55,284 nucleotides of DNA, from contig CAMUHU010000002.1 in NCBI GenBank assembly GCA_947088765.1, positions 1 to 55,284 of the forward strand, given 5' to 3'. Positions within the stretch are counted from its first letter, which is position 1; each line of letters begins with the position of its first letter. Both the position numbers and the translations under genes were made by a program. This DNA comes from an uncultured Clostridium sp. (lineage in GTDB: Bacteria > Bacillota > Clostridia > TANB77 > CAG-508). The notes beneath the pieces were generated by a model. That model was given only the letters and a program-made list of their open reading frames with translations, was not told where the DNA came from and did not search any database. Below, one piece after another: positions 25,701 to 34,986 of the stretch.

Positions 25701-28700
25701 TTACATATAATCCTGTTGCATTTTCTGGTAATATATAGTTTCCTTCTTCATCTTTTATTAGTTCGTATTTTTCTATGTCTAGTTTTGGAATTGTTGTGTA
25801 TTGTGTGTTTATTTCTCCTTCTGTTAGTTCTTCGTCTGCTACTGCTTCTTCTGTGTATTCATATGTTCCATCTGCTTGTTTTATAGCTTTAAGGTGTTTT
25901 GTTAATACTTTTGCCTTTTCTACGTTTTCTATAGTAAATTCGTGGTTTCCATCTGCTGTAAATTCTATTTCTATTGGTTCTTCGTTTAGTTTATAACCTT
26001 CTGGTGCTTTTGTTTCTGTTATTTTGTATCTTCCAAATGGTATTTGTGTTAAAGCTTTTCCTTGACTGTTTGTAGTTACTTCTGTGTGATATAATTCTGA
26101 ATCATCGCTTTCTCCTAGTTGGTCTAGTTTGAAGGTTGCTCCTTCTAGTGGTGCTTTTGTAATACTATCTATTTTATTTATTGTTATTTTATTAGCTTTT
26201 AATACATATGTTACCTCTATGTGTTTGTCTTCTGTCATGTTTGTGAATTGTGGCATTGTATAAGTTCCATCTTCATTTACATCAAATTTATATTCTTTTC
26301 CATTTAATGTTATTTCTATTATTTCATAGTTTTCGTCTGGAACCATTACTATTTCTTTATTACTATTTTGGGCATGTTTTACTTTTTCATATACTTTGTC
26401 ATTCTCTCCTGAGATTGAGCCTCCTTTTATTCCATTTATTTCTTTTACATCTGTTGTTATTTTGTATTCTTTTAATTTGTTTTCTACTACTAACTCTTGT
26501 ATCTCTAGTATCTCTGGTTCTATCACTTTTTCTTTTAGCTCCATTACAAGTGCATCATTGTTACCATTACTTGTTAATGTTTCTCCATTTCCTAAGTTTA
26601 TCGTTCCTTGAAAGTCTCCTCCTACTAGATATCCTCCATCTTTGTTTTCTACTACTGAGGTTATTGTTCCTCCTATCACTTTTGCCCATTCTATTTCTCC
26701 ATCTACATTGTATTTTATTAGGTTTCCTTTATTTTTTAATGTTTCTCCATTTCCTAAGTCTATTGTTCCAGAAAAATTTCCTCCTACTAGATAGTCTCCG
26801 TCTCCAGTTTCTACTACTGAATTTATTTCATCAGTAGAATTTCCTCCTATTCCTTTTGCCCAGTCTATTTCTCCATCTACATTGTATTTTATTAACATTC
26901 CATCAATTCCACCATTACTTTTTAATGTTTCTCCATTTCCTAGATCTATCGTGCTAGAACTAAATTTTCCTCCTACTAGATAGCCTTCGTCTCCAGTTTC
27001 TACTACTGAGGTTATTTGGTCAGTAGAATTTCCTCCTATTCCTTTTGCCCAGTCTATTTCTCCTTCTGTATTATATTTTATTAGCATTCCATCATTGCCA
27101 CCATTACTTGTTAATGTTTCTCCATTTCCTAAGTCTATTGTTTCACTAAATTTTCCTCCTACTAGATAGCCTTCATCTCCATTTTCTACTACAGAGATTA
27201 TTTCGTCAATAGATTTTCCTCCTATCACTTTTGCCCATTCTATTTCTCCTTCTGCACTATATTTTATTAGTATTCCATCACTGTTGTTACTTTTTAATGT
27301 TTCTCCATTTCCTAAGTCTATTGTTCCATTAAAATATCCTCCTATTATATAGCCTCCTTCTCTGGTTTCTACTACTGAGTTTATTATGACTTTATTATAT
27401 TTATTACTCCCTTGTATTCCTTTTGCCCAGTCTATTTCTCCTTCTGCATTATATTTTATTAGTATTGCATCCATTCCACCATTGCCTTTTAATGTTTCTC
27501 CATTTCCTAAGTTTATTGTTCCATAAAAGTATCCTCCTACTAAATATCCTCCTTCTCTCGTTTCTACTACTGAGGTTATTTTGTCACTACTATTTTCTCC
27601 TATTCCTTTTGCCCAGTCTATTTCTCCATCTACATTGTATCTTATTATCATTCCGTCAGTGCTACCATTACTTGTTAATGTTTCTCCATTTCCTAAGTCT
27701 ATTGTTCCACTAAAACCTCCTACTACTATATAGCCTCCGTCTCTGGTTCCTACTACTGAGGTTATTTGGTCACTACTATTTCCTCCTATTCCTTTTGCCC
27801 AGTCTATTTCAATAGTTTTTTTGCCTTCTTTTGATGAACCTATTCCAAAGTAATGTTCTTGGTTTGTTATGTCATACTGTTCTGGTGCCTCTATTTCTAC
27901 TGCTTTATATAGTCCTTCTGTTAAATCTGCTGTTATTTCACCTTTTTCGTTTGTTGCTACTACGTAGTATTCTTTTCCGTTTATTGTTTCTTTTGTTCCT
28001 ATTATTTCTCCTTTACTGTTTTGTGCAGGTTGTTCTCCATTTTTTAGATTATAGATTGCAAATTTTACGTTTGATATTGTTTCTTGAGTGTCTTTGTCTT
28101 TTTTTATTAGTCTGAATGTTGGACTGTCTTCTATTGTTAGTTTTACCAAGTTTCCTTCTACTTGATATTCTTTTTGTGTGTCTCCTTCTTCTATTTGTTC
28201 TTGCAATTGTATTTCTCCGTCTATATTTTCTACTTTAAATGTTATGTCTTTTACTTTTGCATATCCGTCTGGTGCTAGTATTTCTTTTAGTGTGTAAGTT
28301 TGGTCTATATCTTTTTCTGTTTCGTATTGGTATAGTCCTGTTATTGTTATTTTTCCATTATTATCTGTTGTATATTGCCCTATTTGTTCTATTCCTTTGC
28401 ATAAGCTGAATTTTGCACCTGATAAATATGTTATTTCTGTATTGTCACCTGAACCTACCAAGTCTATAGTTTTCTTTATTTTCGTTATTTCTAGGTCAAA
28501 TGTTGGTATTTTTTCGTCTTCTAATGTTATGCTTATGGTTGGTATGCTGTTTTCTTCTGTCGTTCTACTTTCTGTTATTTCTCCTTCTATTTTTTCTATT
28601 ACATAGTTTCCTTCTTGATTTATTATTTTGAATTTTATTGGGTTTGCTAAATAATATCCTTCTGCTTTTGTTTCCTCTATAGTGTATTCTTGGTTTATTG

Positions 28701-31700
28701 ATAGTCCTTTTATTACTGCTTCTCCATTTATATTTGTTGTTATTGTTCTTCCTTTTTCTGGTAGATTCGCTCCTGTTATTTTGTATCTTATTCCTTTTAA
28801 TTTGTTTTCTGTTCCTTGTTCTTTTTTAGTTATTTTTAGGGTTGCTTTTACTTCATCTTCTACTTTTATTGTTATTTTATGGTTTTCTCCTTGGTTTTTT
28901 ATTATTTGTATTTCTTCTTTTGTTTCTCCTTCTAGTTTTTCTATTGTTAGTAATCCTTCTTCGTTTACATGCGCAATAAACCTTATGACGTCTGAATTTA
29001 ATTCATAGTCATTTGGTGATTTTATTTCTTTTATTTCATATGTTTTTTCTGCATATAGGTTTATTATTTTTAGTGTTTCTTCTGTTTTTGTTACTCCTGT
29101 TTTGGTTTCTCCTTCTGTTTCACTTCCATCTTCATTTTTTATTATTTCTTTTATTCCATATGTTGCTCCTGATACTAATATGTCTTTTCCTCTTTGGTAT
29201 TTTTGTAGTTCTAGATCATATTTTTCTGCTATTCTAAATCCTAATTTATTTGGCTCTGTTTGTGTTCTGTATTTTCCGTTTTCTGTATCTAAGCTAAAGT
29301 ATACTCCACTGTGACTGTACGTTTTTTGGTTAAGTTCTACCCCCTCTGGTATTTTTACTGTATAGTTGAATACGAATTCTCTTCCTGATGCCATTTTATA
29401 GTCTCCTAAGTCTATTAGGAAGGTTTTTATATTGTTCCAGTTTTGTATTTCTTCTGCTGTTTTCCATCCATTTTCACTATTACTTAGATCTCTTTCTGGA
29501 TTTTCGTTTTCTGAGTAGTATACTTTTGCTATTCCTTTTAGTTCTTCTGGGATTTCTACTCCCTTATTTGTCATTTGTGTTGTAAATGTTGAGCCTAAAT
29601 CTTGTCCACTTATTACATATGTGTTTCCTTCAAATGGAATTTTTCCTATTATTTGTATGTCACTTATATTACTTGCATAATTATTTTTTATTTGTACTCC
29701 TATATCTACTGTTTGTTCTTCTTTTTCTTGGTCTATTACTGCATATGTTGGTTTGATGTCTGCTATTTGTGGTGAGATTGATATACTTTCTTTTTCATCA
29801 TATTTACTTGCTATTTGACATGTTAGTAATGAGTTTGGTGATATCATGCTTATGCTTGTTGTGGTGTGGTTTACTTGCTCTGTTTTGTTTAGGTTGTTGT
29901 TTACATCATATATGTCTTCTGCTTTGTAGTAATAGTCACTTCCATTTTCATTTACTGCATATAGTTCTATTTGTTTTGTAGTTGTTGAAATTCTTGTGTC
30001 TGGTGATATGTCTACATTTATTTCTATTGTGTATGTTTGTGGTATATCGTTTTTGGTTACTATTTTTATGTATCTTACACCATTTTCTTCTATTATTTCA
30101 TAACTTTCTAATTTTACATTTCTGTTGTTTATTGTTACTGTGTTTAGTTTTACGTCTATTATTTCCTCTGGTAGTTTTACTAAGAAAGTTCCGTTCATCC
30201 ATTCTACTTGATTGCTTATGCTTGAGGTTTGTGTACTTATTATTATTTTTTCATTTTTTTCTGTTACTTGTGTTGATATTGAGTTGTTACTTATGTTTAT
30301 GTCTGCTACTGATATTGGTGCTTCATATTTTGCTTGATGTGTACTTGTTCCTATGTATTCTCCACTTGAATATCCTACTAGAGTAGACTTTATGTAGTCT
30401 AATGTGTCGAATTCTTCTTTTTCATATTTGGTTGTAATTTTTTCATCATCTATTTGTTTTATGTTGTATACATATAGTGAGGTTTCTGTTCTTACTAACT
30501 CACTTGTTTCTATTCTTATGTGTTTTACTGGTGTTTCATATTTGTATGGATTGCTTGATGTATAATTGTTCCAGTTTTGGCTTGTCAATGTTCCTAGTAA
30601 ATTTCCTGTTTCATCATCATATATTTTTATATAGCCATCTGCTCCTAATAGTATATCTGCTCCTGTAACATATATTCCTACATTGCTGATTATGTCTTCT
30701 GCACTTTCTTCTAATAAACTGTCTTTTATAAATTTATCTGTTACTTGTGCTTCTCCATCTTTTGTTTCTTTTAGTACTATTCCATCTGTTTTGGAATCTG
30801 CTCCTATGAATACTTTCCATGTTACTTTAAAATTGTCGTCTATTTCCTTTTCACTTTCTCCATTATATATTTTTATTGGTTTCTGTTTTGATATTATATA
30901 TCTTCTTGTTGGCTCTGATACATATTTTCCTACTTTAATTTCTATATCATTGTGTTTTTTTGCTGGTTGTTGATATGTTGCATATATTGTTGTTTGTGCT
31001 GTGTTTGATTTATATGGATTATTGAATTCTGTGCTTGGATTGTTGTATCCTTCATAATATGTTTCTACTGGTATTTTTATTTGTACTGATTCTGCTCCTA
31101 GTTCTTGATATGCTTCTAATGGATATGTTACTTTTATTGTATAATTATTTTTGTTTCCTAAGGTGGTTTGTACTGTTTTGTCTTCTCCTATAATTGAACT
31201 TTTGTCTAGTGTGAATGCTCTTGTTTCTTCATTATAGTTAAATTGTCCATTTGTTCCTGTGTATATTACTTTTGCTGGTGCATATCCATTTAGTTCTGGT
31301 ATTGTTCCTTCTACATGGTTGTTTTTTAATATTAATTTTTTCTCTGTTTCTTCTGTATATATTGTAAATTCTAAGTCTATTGTTCCTTCTTCTTCGTTTA
31401 TTGCATTATCGATGTTTCCACTTTGACTGGTTTTGTATATACTTGCTCTTGTAACTCCATACCAATCTATATTAAAGTTTACTGTTTTTGTTATTGGTAT
31501 TTCTTCTCCTGTTTCTGTTACATATGTTCCTGTAAGTGTTACACTGTTTACTTTACTATAGTTTTCTATATTGTTTCCTATTGCACTTGCTTTTGAAGAT
31601 GTATATGAATAGTCTCCACTCCTAACTACTCCTGTTATTAATTTTTGAGTCCCATTTCTTAAATCATTGAATTGTATTTCTTTTATGTTATTTCCTATAT

Positions 31701-32163
31701 AGCTGTTTTTTAATTCATCATCTTTTGGTAAGGTGGTTTGTAGATAGAAGTTTTGTGCATTTATTGTAATTTTAGCATTTTTTAAATACCCTGCTTTTTG
31801 CACATTTAGTTCCATATATATTGTGTCTTCTTTTCCTATTTCTTTACATGTTCCTCTTACACTTTCTGCATATTCATCATTTTCTATTTTTCTTAAAAAG
31901 AAGGCATCGAATTTGACATTTTCTGTTCCTTCTACTGATTCTTCTCCCTCTTTTACTTGTGTGTATGTCATTGCTTTTGCTTGTTCTGGAGTATAGGCTT
32001 TCAACTTGCTTTTTCTGTTTTGGAATGCAATTAGTCCTATTGTTATTAGAGCTATTGTACAAATTAGCATAATCACAACAATTAAGGACACTTTTTTGGT
32101 GTTCTTTAAGCCATATGTATTGAAATTGTTTTTATCATTTTTGTGCAATTTTCTACTTTCCAT
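22765..32163 (-). CDS. Giant Cna-B/MucBP surface protein with embedded seven-repeat propeller
   Basis: A 3132-residue protein. A membrane segment (about residues 25-47, SLIVVIMLICTIALITIG) serves as signal or anchor. Residues to about 980 are beta-rich repeats. Cna-B/SpaA-type domains start near 982, 1110, 1221 and 1347. Seven repeats of ~60 residues (IDWAKGIGG ... GTIDLGNGETL) fill about 1451-1876. Another SpaA domain starts near 1993 (KAPLEGATFKL), MucBP-like repeats near 2085-2270, a Cna-B domain near 2391 (IKNWEDKENLYGKRPKK), six MucBP repeats to about 2928 (each with a KYYY end), then a DUF11-like domain. The C-terminus has SIKTGETVS, a hydrophobic helix and KREQLDIKHIKFFK, a sorting-signal layout without LPxTG. 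It is probably wall- or membrane-attached and adhesive. Confidence 0.88.
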   Translation of the reverse strand: MESRKLHKNDKNNFNTYGLKNTKKVSLIVVIMLICTIALITIGLIAFQNRKSKLKAYTPEQAKAMTYTQVKEGEESVEGTENVKFDAFFLRKIENDEYAESVRGTCKEIGKEDTIYMELNVQKAGYLKNAKITINAQNFYLQTTLPKDDELKNSYIGNNIKEIQFNDLRNGTQKLITGVVRSGDYSYTSSKASAIGNNIENYSKVNSVTLTGTYVTETGEEIPITKTVNFNIDWYGVTRASIYKTSQSGNIDNAINEEEGTIDLEFTIYTEETEKKLILKNNHVEGTIPELNGYAPAKVIYTGTNGQFNYNEETRAFTLDKSSIIGEDKTVQTTLGNKNNYTIKVTYPLEAYQELGAESVQIKIPVETYYEGYNNPSTEFNNPYKSNTAQTTIYATYQQPAKKHNDIEIKVGKYVSEPTRRYIISKQKPIKIYNGESEKEIDDNFKVTWKVFIGADSKTDGIVLKETKDGEAQVTDKFIKDSLLEESAEDIISNVGIYVTGADILLGADGYIKIYDDETGNLLGTLTSQNWNNYTSSNPYKYETPVKHIRIETSELVRTETSLYVYNIKQIDDEKITTKYEKEEFDTLDYIKSTLVGYSSGEYIGTSTHQAKYEAPISVADINISNNSISTQVTEKNEKIIISTQTSSISNQVEWMNGTFLVKLPEEIIDVKLNTVTINNRNVKLESYEIIEENGVRYIKIVTKNDIPQTYTIEINVDISPDTRISTTTKQIELYAVNENGSDYYYKAEDIYDVNNNLNKTEQVNHTTTSISMISPNSLLTCQIASKYDEKESISISPQIADIKPTYAVIDQEKEEQTVDIGVQIKNNYASNISDIQIIGKIPFEGNTYVISGQDLGSTFTTQMTNKGVEIPEELKGIAKVYYSENENPERDLSNSENGWKTAEEIQNWNNIKTFLIDLGDYKMASGREFVFNYTVKIPEGVELNQKTYSHSGVYFSLDTENGKYRTQTEPNKLGFRIAEKYDLELQKYQRGKDILVSGATYGIKEIIKNEDGSETEGETKTGVTKTEETLKIINLYAEKTYEIKEIKSPNDYELNSDVIRFIAHVNEEGLLTIEKLEGETKEEIQIIKNQGENHKITIKVEDEVKATLKITKKEQGTENKLKGIRYKITGANLPEKGRTITTNINGEAVIKGLSINQEYTIEETKAEGYYLANPIKFKIINQEGNYVIEKIEGEITESRTTEENSIPTISITLEDEKIPTFDLEITKIKKTIDLVGSGDNTEITYLSGAKFSLCKGIEQIGQYTTDNNGKITITGLYQYETEKDIDQTYTLKEILAPDGYAKVKDITFKVENIDGEIQLQEQIEEGDTQKEYQVEGNLVKLTIEDSPTFRLIKKDKDTQETISNVKFAIYNLKNGEQPAQNSKGEIIGTKETINGKEYYVVATNEKGEITADLTEGLYKAVEIEAPEQYDITNQEHYFGIGSSKEGKKTIEIDWAKGIGGNSSDQITSVVGTRDGGYIVVGGFSGTIDLGNGETLTSNGSTDGMIIRYNVDGEIDWAKGIGENSSDKITSVVETREGGYLVGGYFYGTINLGNGETLKGNGGMDAILIKYNAEGEIDWAKGIQGSNKYNKVIINSVVETREGGYIIGGYFNGTIDLGNGETLKSNNSDGILIKYSAEGEIEWAKVIGGKSIDEIISVVENGDEGYLVGGKFSETIDLGNGETLTSNGGNDGMLIKYNTEGEIDWAKGIGGNSTDQITSVVETGDEGYLVGGKFSSSTIDLGNGETLKSNGGIDGMLIKYNVDGEIDWAKGIGGNSTDEINSVVETGDGDYLVGGNFSGTIDLGNGETLKNKGNLIKYNVDGEIEWAKVIGGTITSVVENKDGGYLVGGDFQGTINLGNGETLTSNGNNDALVMELKEKVIEPEILEIQELVVENKLKEYKITTDVKEINGIKGGSISGENDKVYEKVKHAQNSNKEIVMVPDENYEIIEITLNGKEYKFDVNEDGTYTMPQFTNMTEDKHIEVTYVLKANKITINKIDSITKAPLEGATFKLDQLGESDDSELYHTEVTTNSQGKALTQIPFGRYKITETKAPEGYKLNEEPIEIEFTADGNHEFTIENVEKAKVLTKHLKAIKQADGTYEYTEEAVADEELTEGEINTQYTTIPKLDIEKYELIKDEEGNYILPENATGLYVTGTTEVIYYYSEKDIPLTVHHYIEETTKPVLLKDGTEAKDQHYNGKEGNEYETKELTEQELLRNYELVETPENARGIYQGDEIIVTYYYKLKTPEIETQEITKTTETKKITNTNQLVDYNVNYKARVDGYIGKAVVTIIDKLPYEIDEQNQETNLSGGTYNKENKTITWTEEIEIQDDETSVVNITKQIKIAYKNIDPTKQIIENTAVGTIKLEVEPEEPIEPVETKEEIPTEYLINLIVIKNWEDKENLYGKRPKKITLQLIRNEEVIQENEIGEQDNWSYTFEELPKYDEKGQEIEYTVDEKETTQGDLSYYTKQIGEITNVENGQETNTNAKQIIIKNTLSKIPGFLEIRYIDIITEEEIEDRIEKEGIVGENYDISECKKDISGYNLVEGPEEEQGIYTEEKQIKIYKYGKITQATVQHIDKQTQEILKEETETGIVGGLLETHPEDFEGYILVEEPETPNIIMAEEEQIIKYYYSKISAGVLEKHIDEITGELLYNELYEGKEGDPYKIGSKEFEGYDLVTEDKDGNSRLPENAEGSMTQELIEVKYYYIKIASVKAEYIDQETGEKLTEDEIKNGHENDDYTTESKEFEKYILVKTPENATGKMKVTKNEDGTYSSQTIITYYYKKQTGKIIEKHIDINTNKILEEQEHQGEIGEQYNIPSKDFEGYELITKDKNGNSVLPQNSKGKITGEPIEIIYYYKQKAEIEIQYLEKGTNNIIYENESIKGYVGDEYETEQKEIEYYKFVESTENTKGKMTKDKIIVKYYYEKQIFNLGVDKWLSEININGNSEKINDFKTKDQIYKLELQSTKIETTDILVTYCIRISNKGEIEGTAEKIIEQIPKGYSFNQADNEIHWEKEGETLITDILKGKNIKPGESEEIPIVLRWNKGEENIRTTTNIVKISNLVNPANYKDIDETDNQAKADMILSIKTGETVSIIIIVIIIGSLIICSCITILILKREQLDIKHIKFFK
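26537..27813 (-). repeat. Seven tandem ~186-bp coding repeats (propeller-like block)
   Basis: Within the giant gene, seven successive units encode the pattern WAKxIGG - xxSVVExxDGGYLVGG - GTIDLGNGETL - SNGxxDGxLIKYNxxGE. Unit lengths are about 56-64 residues; the sixth lacks about six residues and the last is shorter at both ends. DNA identity between units is high, so recent duplication is likely. The pattern resembles SBBP-type beta-propeller repeats, and seven units would close a seven-bladed propeller. Confidence 0.85.
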
Positions 32164-32252
32164 TTATTAGATCTCCTTTAGTTTTTAGAATTTATTTTTA
32201 TTATATAAATTTTCCAGGGGTGTTGTAAATGGTAGTTTTTCGTAGATATAAT

Positions 32253-32283
32253 AAAAAAATCCGCATTTATTACGGATTTTTTT
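32253..32283. terminator. Bidirectional terminator upstream of the giant gene
   Basis: AAAAAAATCCG and CGGATTTTTTT form a perfect 11-bp stem around a nine-base loop with A and T runs outside, so it can stop transcripts of the prepilin-like gene on the minus strand. The gap 32164-32401 holds nothing else recognisable. Confidence 0.75.
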
Positions 32284-32401
32284 GTTTTTGTGTTTTATTA
32301 TTTGTTTATTAAATTTATGTATCTTTTTTGTAATATTGGAGCGTATTTCTTAGGGATTTCAGGGTTTCACTGATTTTAACCCAATAATACAATTATGGAA
32401 A

Positions 32402-32671
32402 TTACATGTTGTTATTTTCAGTAGTATTTTCATCTCTTGAGTCTGATACTGTATTGTCTATCTCATTTGTTGTATTATTTATTTCGTTTGTTGTATTGCC
32501 TATTTCATTTGCTGTATTGTCTATTTCATTTGAGATGTTATTTTCTGTTTCATTATTTTTTGTATCTCTTTCACCAATACTTAAAAATATTCCAAATGAT
32601 ACTATTATTATCACTACTATTATCCCTACTACTAATTCTACTTTTGTCATTCCTTTTTCTTCTTTTAACAT
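32402..32671 (-). CDS. Prepilin-like mini-protein with Asn-rich repeat tail
   Basis: The 89-residue product opens MLKEEKGMTKVELVVGIIVV, which fits a type IV prepilin leader: short charged leader ending in Gly, cleavage before MTKVE, Glu at position +5, then about 19 hydrophobic residues. The rest is a low-complexity tail made of degenerate NEIDNTT units (about six) ending DENTTENNNM, with no globular domain. The start has AAGGAGGAAAAAATATG. No pilus assembly genes are in the window. If processed by a prepilin peptidase it would be a minimal pilin-like subunit; it could instead be a simple membrane-anchored peptide. Confidence 0.6.
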   Translation of the reverse strand: MLKEEKGMTKVELVVGIIVVIIIVSFGIFLSIGERDTKNNETENNISNEIDNTANEIGNTTNEINNTTNEIDNTVSDSRDENTTENNNM

Positions 32672-32758
32672 ATTTTTTCCTCCTTTTTATAATATATTAA
32701 ATATCTCTTATTTATACGCCCTCAGTAAAATTTTCTCTCATTTCGTCCAATCCTACGA

Positions 32759-34786
32759 TTATTTTTTTGTTTTTGTGGTTTTTTTAGTTGTTTTCTTTTT
32801 GGGAGTTTCTTCTGTTCCTGGTTTGTTCCATGATATGTAATCACATTCACCTTTTGCATTGTTTTCACATACGTAAAATCTTCTTCCTCTTTTGGATTTT
32901 TTTACTATTACATTTCCTCCACATTTTGGACATTTTTCTTCTATTGTTTCAATTATTGGTTTTGCATTTTTACATTCAGGATAGCCTGGACAAGCTAAGA
33001 ATTTACCATATCTACCATATTTATATACCATCATTCTTCCACATTTATCACATGGTACATCTGATACTTCATCTTCTAATTTTACATGTTCTAATTCTTT
33101 TTCTACTTTTTTTATTGTTTCTTCAAATGGTGCATAAAAATTTCTTATTATTTGCTTCCATTCTTCTTTTCCTTCTGCTACATTATCAAATTGATTTTCA
33201 ATATTTGCTGTAAAGTCTACATTTATTACATCTCCAAAGTTTTCCATTAGCAAGTTGTTTACTATTTTTCCTAATTCTGTTGGTGCTAATTGTTTTTTAT
33301 CCTTTTCTACATATCTTCTTTCTAATATTGTTGTTATTATTGGCGAATATGTACTTGGTCTTCCTATGTCTTTTTCTTCCAATGCTTTTACTAAACTTGC
33401 TTCTGTGTACCTTGGTGGTGGTTCTGTAAAGCTTTGTTTTGTGTCTATTTTTTCTGATTTTAATTCTTCTTTCTCGGTTAGTTCTGGTAATTGAGTGTCT
33501 TTTTCTTCTTCCACATTATCTTTAGTTTCTACATATAATGTCATAAATCCCTTGAATTTAAGCTTTTGACCATTTGCTTTAAAATTATATTCTCCCACTT
33601 GTATATCAACTGACATTGTATCATAAATTGCTGCTGACATTTGACTTGCTATAAATCTATTATATATTAGCTGATATAGTTTGAATTGGTCTTTTGTTAA
33701 GGCTTCTTTTATATCATTTGGGTTTAATTCTACATATGTTGGTCTTATCGCTTCATGCGCATCTTGGGCTTCTGAACTTGTTTTGTAATATCTGTTTTCA
33801 TAATATTCTTTTCCATATCTTTTTTCGATTTCTTCCTTTGCTACTGCTCTTGCCATTTCTGATATTCTTGTTGAGTCTGTTCTCATATATGTTATAAGTC
33901 CTATGCTTCCATGCCCTGGAATTGTTACACCTTCATATAGCCCTTGTGCTACAGACATTGTCTTTTTTAGACTGAATCCTAGTTTTCTTGATGCTTCCTG
34001 TTGCATTGTACTTGTGGTAAATGGTGGTGCAGCTACTCTCTTTTTTTCTGTTTTCTTAATACTATTTATTATGAACTTTTTGTTTTTTATATCTTCTAAA
34101 ATTTTGTCAACTTCAGCTTTATTTGTTAATTCCATTTTCTTTGAGTTTTTTCCATAAAACTTAGCTTCAAATGTCTTTTTGCTTTTTGAGTCTTTAAGCA
34201 TAGCATATATGTTCCAGTATTCTTGTGGTATGAATTTTTCTATTTCTTCTTCTCTTTCCACTATTAGTTTTACTGCTACTGATTGTACTCTTCCTGCTGA
34301 TAATCCTCTTTTTACCTTTTTCCAAAGTACTGGACTCATTTTATACCCAACTATTCTATCTAGTACACGTCTTGCTTGCTGTGCATCGACTAAGTTTAAA
34401 TTTATTTTTCTAGGATTTTTTACTCCTTCTTGTACTGCCGTTTTAGTTATTTCATTAAATGTTACTCTACAAATCGTGTCTTCTGGTATTCCTAATATAT
34501 ATGCTAGGTGCCATGCAATTGCTTCACCCTCACGGTCAGGGTCTGTTGCAAGATATACCTTTTTTGCACCTTTTGCTTCTTTTTTTAGCGTTTTTATTAA
34601 GTCCCCTTTTCCTCTTATATTTATATATTCTGGTTCAAAATCTTTTTCTATGTCTACTCCTAATTTTGATTTTGGAAGATTTCTAACATGTCCCATTGAT
34701 GCAATTACTTTTGTGCTTCCACCTAAAAATTTTTTGATGGTATTTGCTTTTGCTGGAGACTCAACTATTATTAATCTATCAGCCAT
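32759..34786 (-). CDS. topA: DNA topoisomerase I
   Basis: This 675-residue type IA topoisomerase begins with the TOPRIM domain (MADRLIIVESPAKANTIKKF, then YLATDPDREGEAIAWH), has SAGRVQSVAVKLIVEREEE, and the active-site Tyr in GLITYMRTDSTRIS. Two C-terminal zinc ribbons follow (CDKCGRMMVYKYGRYGKFLAC and CPKCGGNVIVKKSKRGRRFY), then a Lys/Thr-rich tail (PKKKTTKKTTKTKK). It relaxes negative supercoils behind RNA polymerase. The ATG is behind AGGAAGGAATGAG. Length is typical for Firmicutes. Confidence 0.97.
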   Translation of the reverse strand: MADRLIIVESPAKANTIKKFLGGSTKVIASMGHVRNLPKSKLGVDIEKDFEPEYINIRGKGDLIKTLKKEAKGAKKVYLATDPDREGEAIAWHLAYILGIPEDTICRVTFNEITKTAVQEGVKNPRKINLNLVDAQQARRVLDRIVGYKMSPVLWKKVKRGLSAGRVQSVAVKLIVEREEEIEKFIPQEYWNIYAMLKDSKSKKTFEAKFYGKNSKKMELTNKAEVDKILEDIKNKKFIINSIKKTEKKRVAAPPFTTSTMQQEASRKLGFSLKKTMSVAQGLYEGVTIPGHGSIGLITYMRTDSTRISEMARAVAKEEIEKRYGKEYYENRYYKTSSEAQDAHEAIRPTYVELNPNDIKEALTKDQFKLYQLIYNRFIASQMSAAIYDTMSVDIQVGEYNFKANGQKLKFKGFMTLYVETKDNVEEEKDTQLPELTEKEELKSEKIDTKQSFTEPPPRYTEASLVKALEEKDIGRPSTYSPIITTILERRYVEKDKKQLAPTELGKIVNNLLMENFGDVINVDFTANIENQFDNVAEGKEEWKQIIRNFYAPFEETIKKVEKELEHVKLEDEVSDVPCDKCGRMMVYKYGRYGKFLACPGYPECKNAKPIIETIEEKCPKCGGNVIVKKSKRGRRFYVCENNAKGECDYISWNKPGTEETPKKKTTKKTTKTKK

Positions 34787-34830
34787 TTTTTATCTCATTC
34801 CTTCCTAAGGTACATTCTGTAATAACAAAA

Positions 34831-34882
34831 GGGCACAGTGGTGTCATGTCTCACTGGTATTCCCGCAAACGGTGCCCCTACA
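34831..34882. repeat. Degenerate GTAGGGGC-family palindromic remnant
   Basis: GGGCAC on the left and GTGCCCCTACA on the right are complementary ends of the same family as the 37873-37902 palindrome. Between them CAGTG and CACTG form a small inner stem. It sits in the 200-base gap upstream of topA, which has no other feature. Confidence 0.55.
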
Positions 34883-34986
34883 ATATTATAATATATCTTT
34901 TTTATGCAATGTTCAATTTTTTTTACTTTTGTTTATGTTTTGCATTATATATCAAATATATAAAAAGGTCAAGACGCTATTTTTAC

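Noticed and set aside
26537-27813. Regular ~186-bp repeats that could suggest a CRISPR array
   Set aside because: The repeats are much too long, lack unique spacers and are in frame with a protein motif.
22821-31000. Many Leu-rich plus-strand ORFs opposite the giant surface gene
   Set aside because: They are antisense readings of Lys/Glu/Thr-rich codons, giving strings of Leu and Phe; none has a start signal.
34179-34808. 209-residue plus-strand ORF opposite topA
   Set aside because: Antisense shadow of topA with no start signal.
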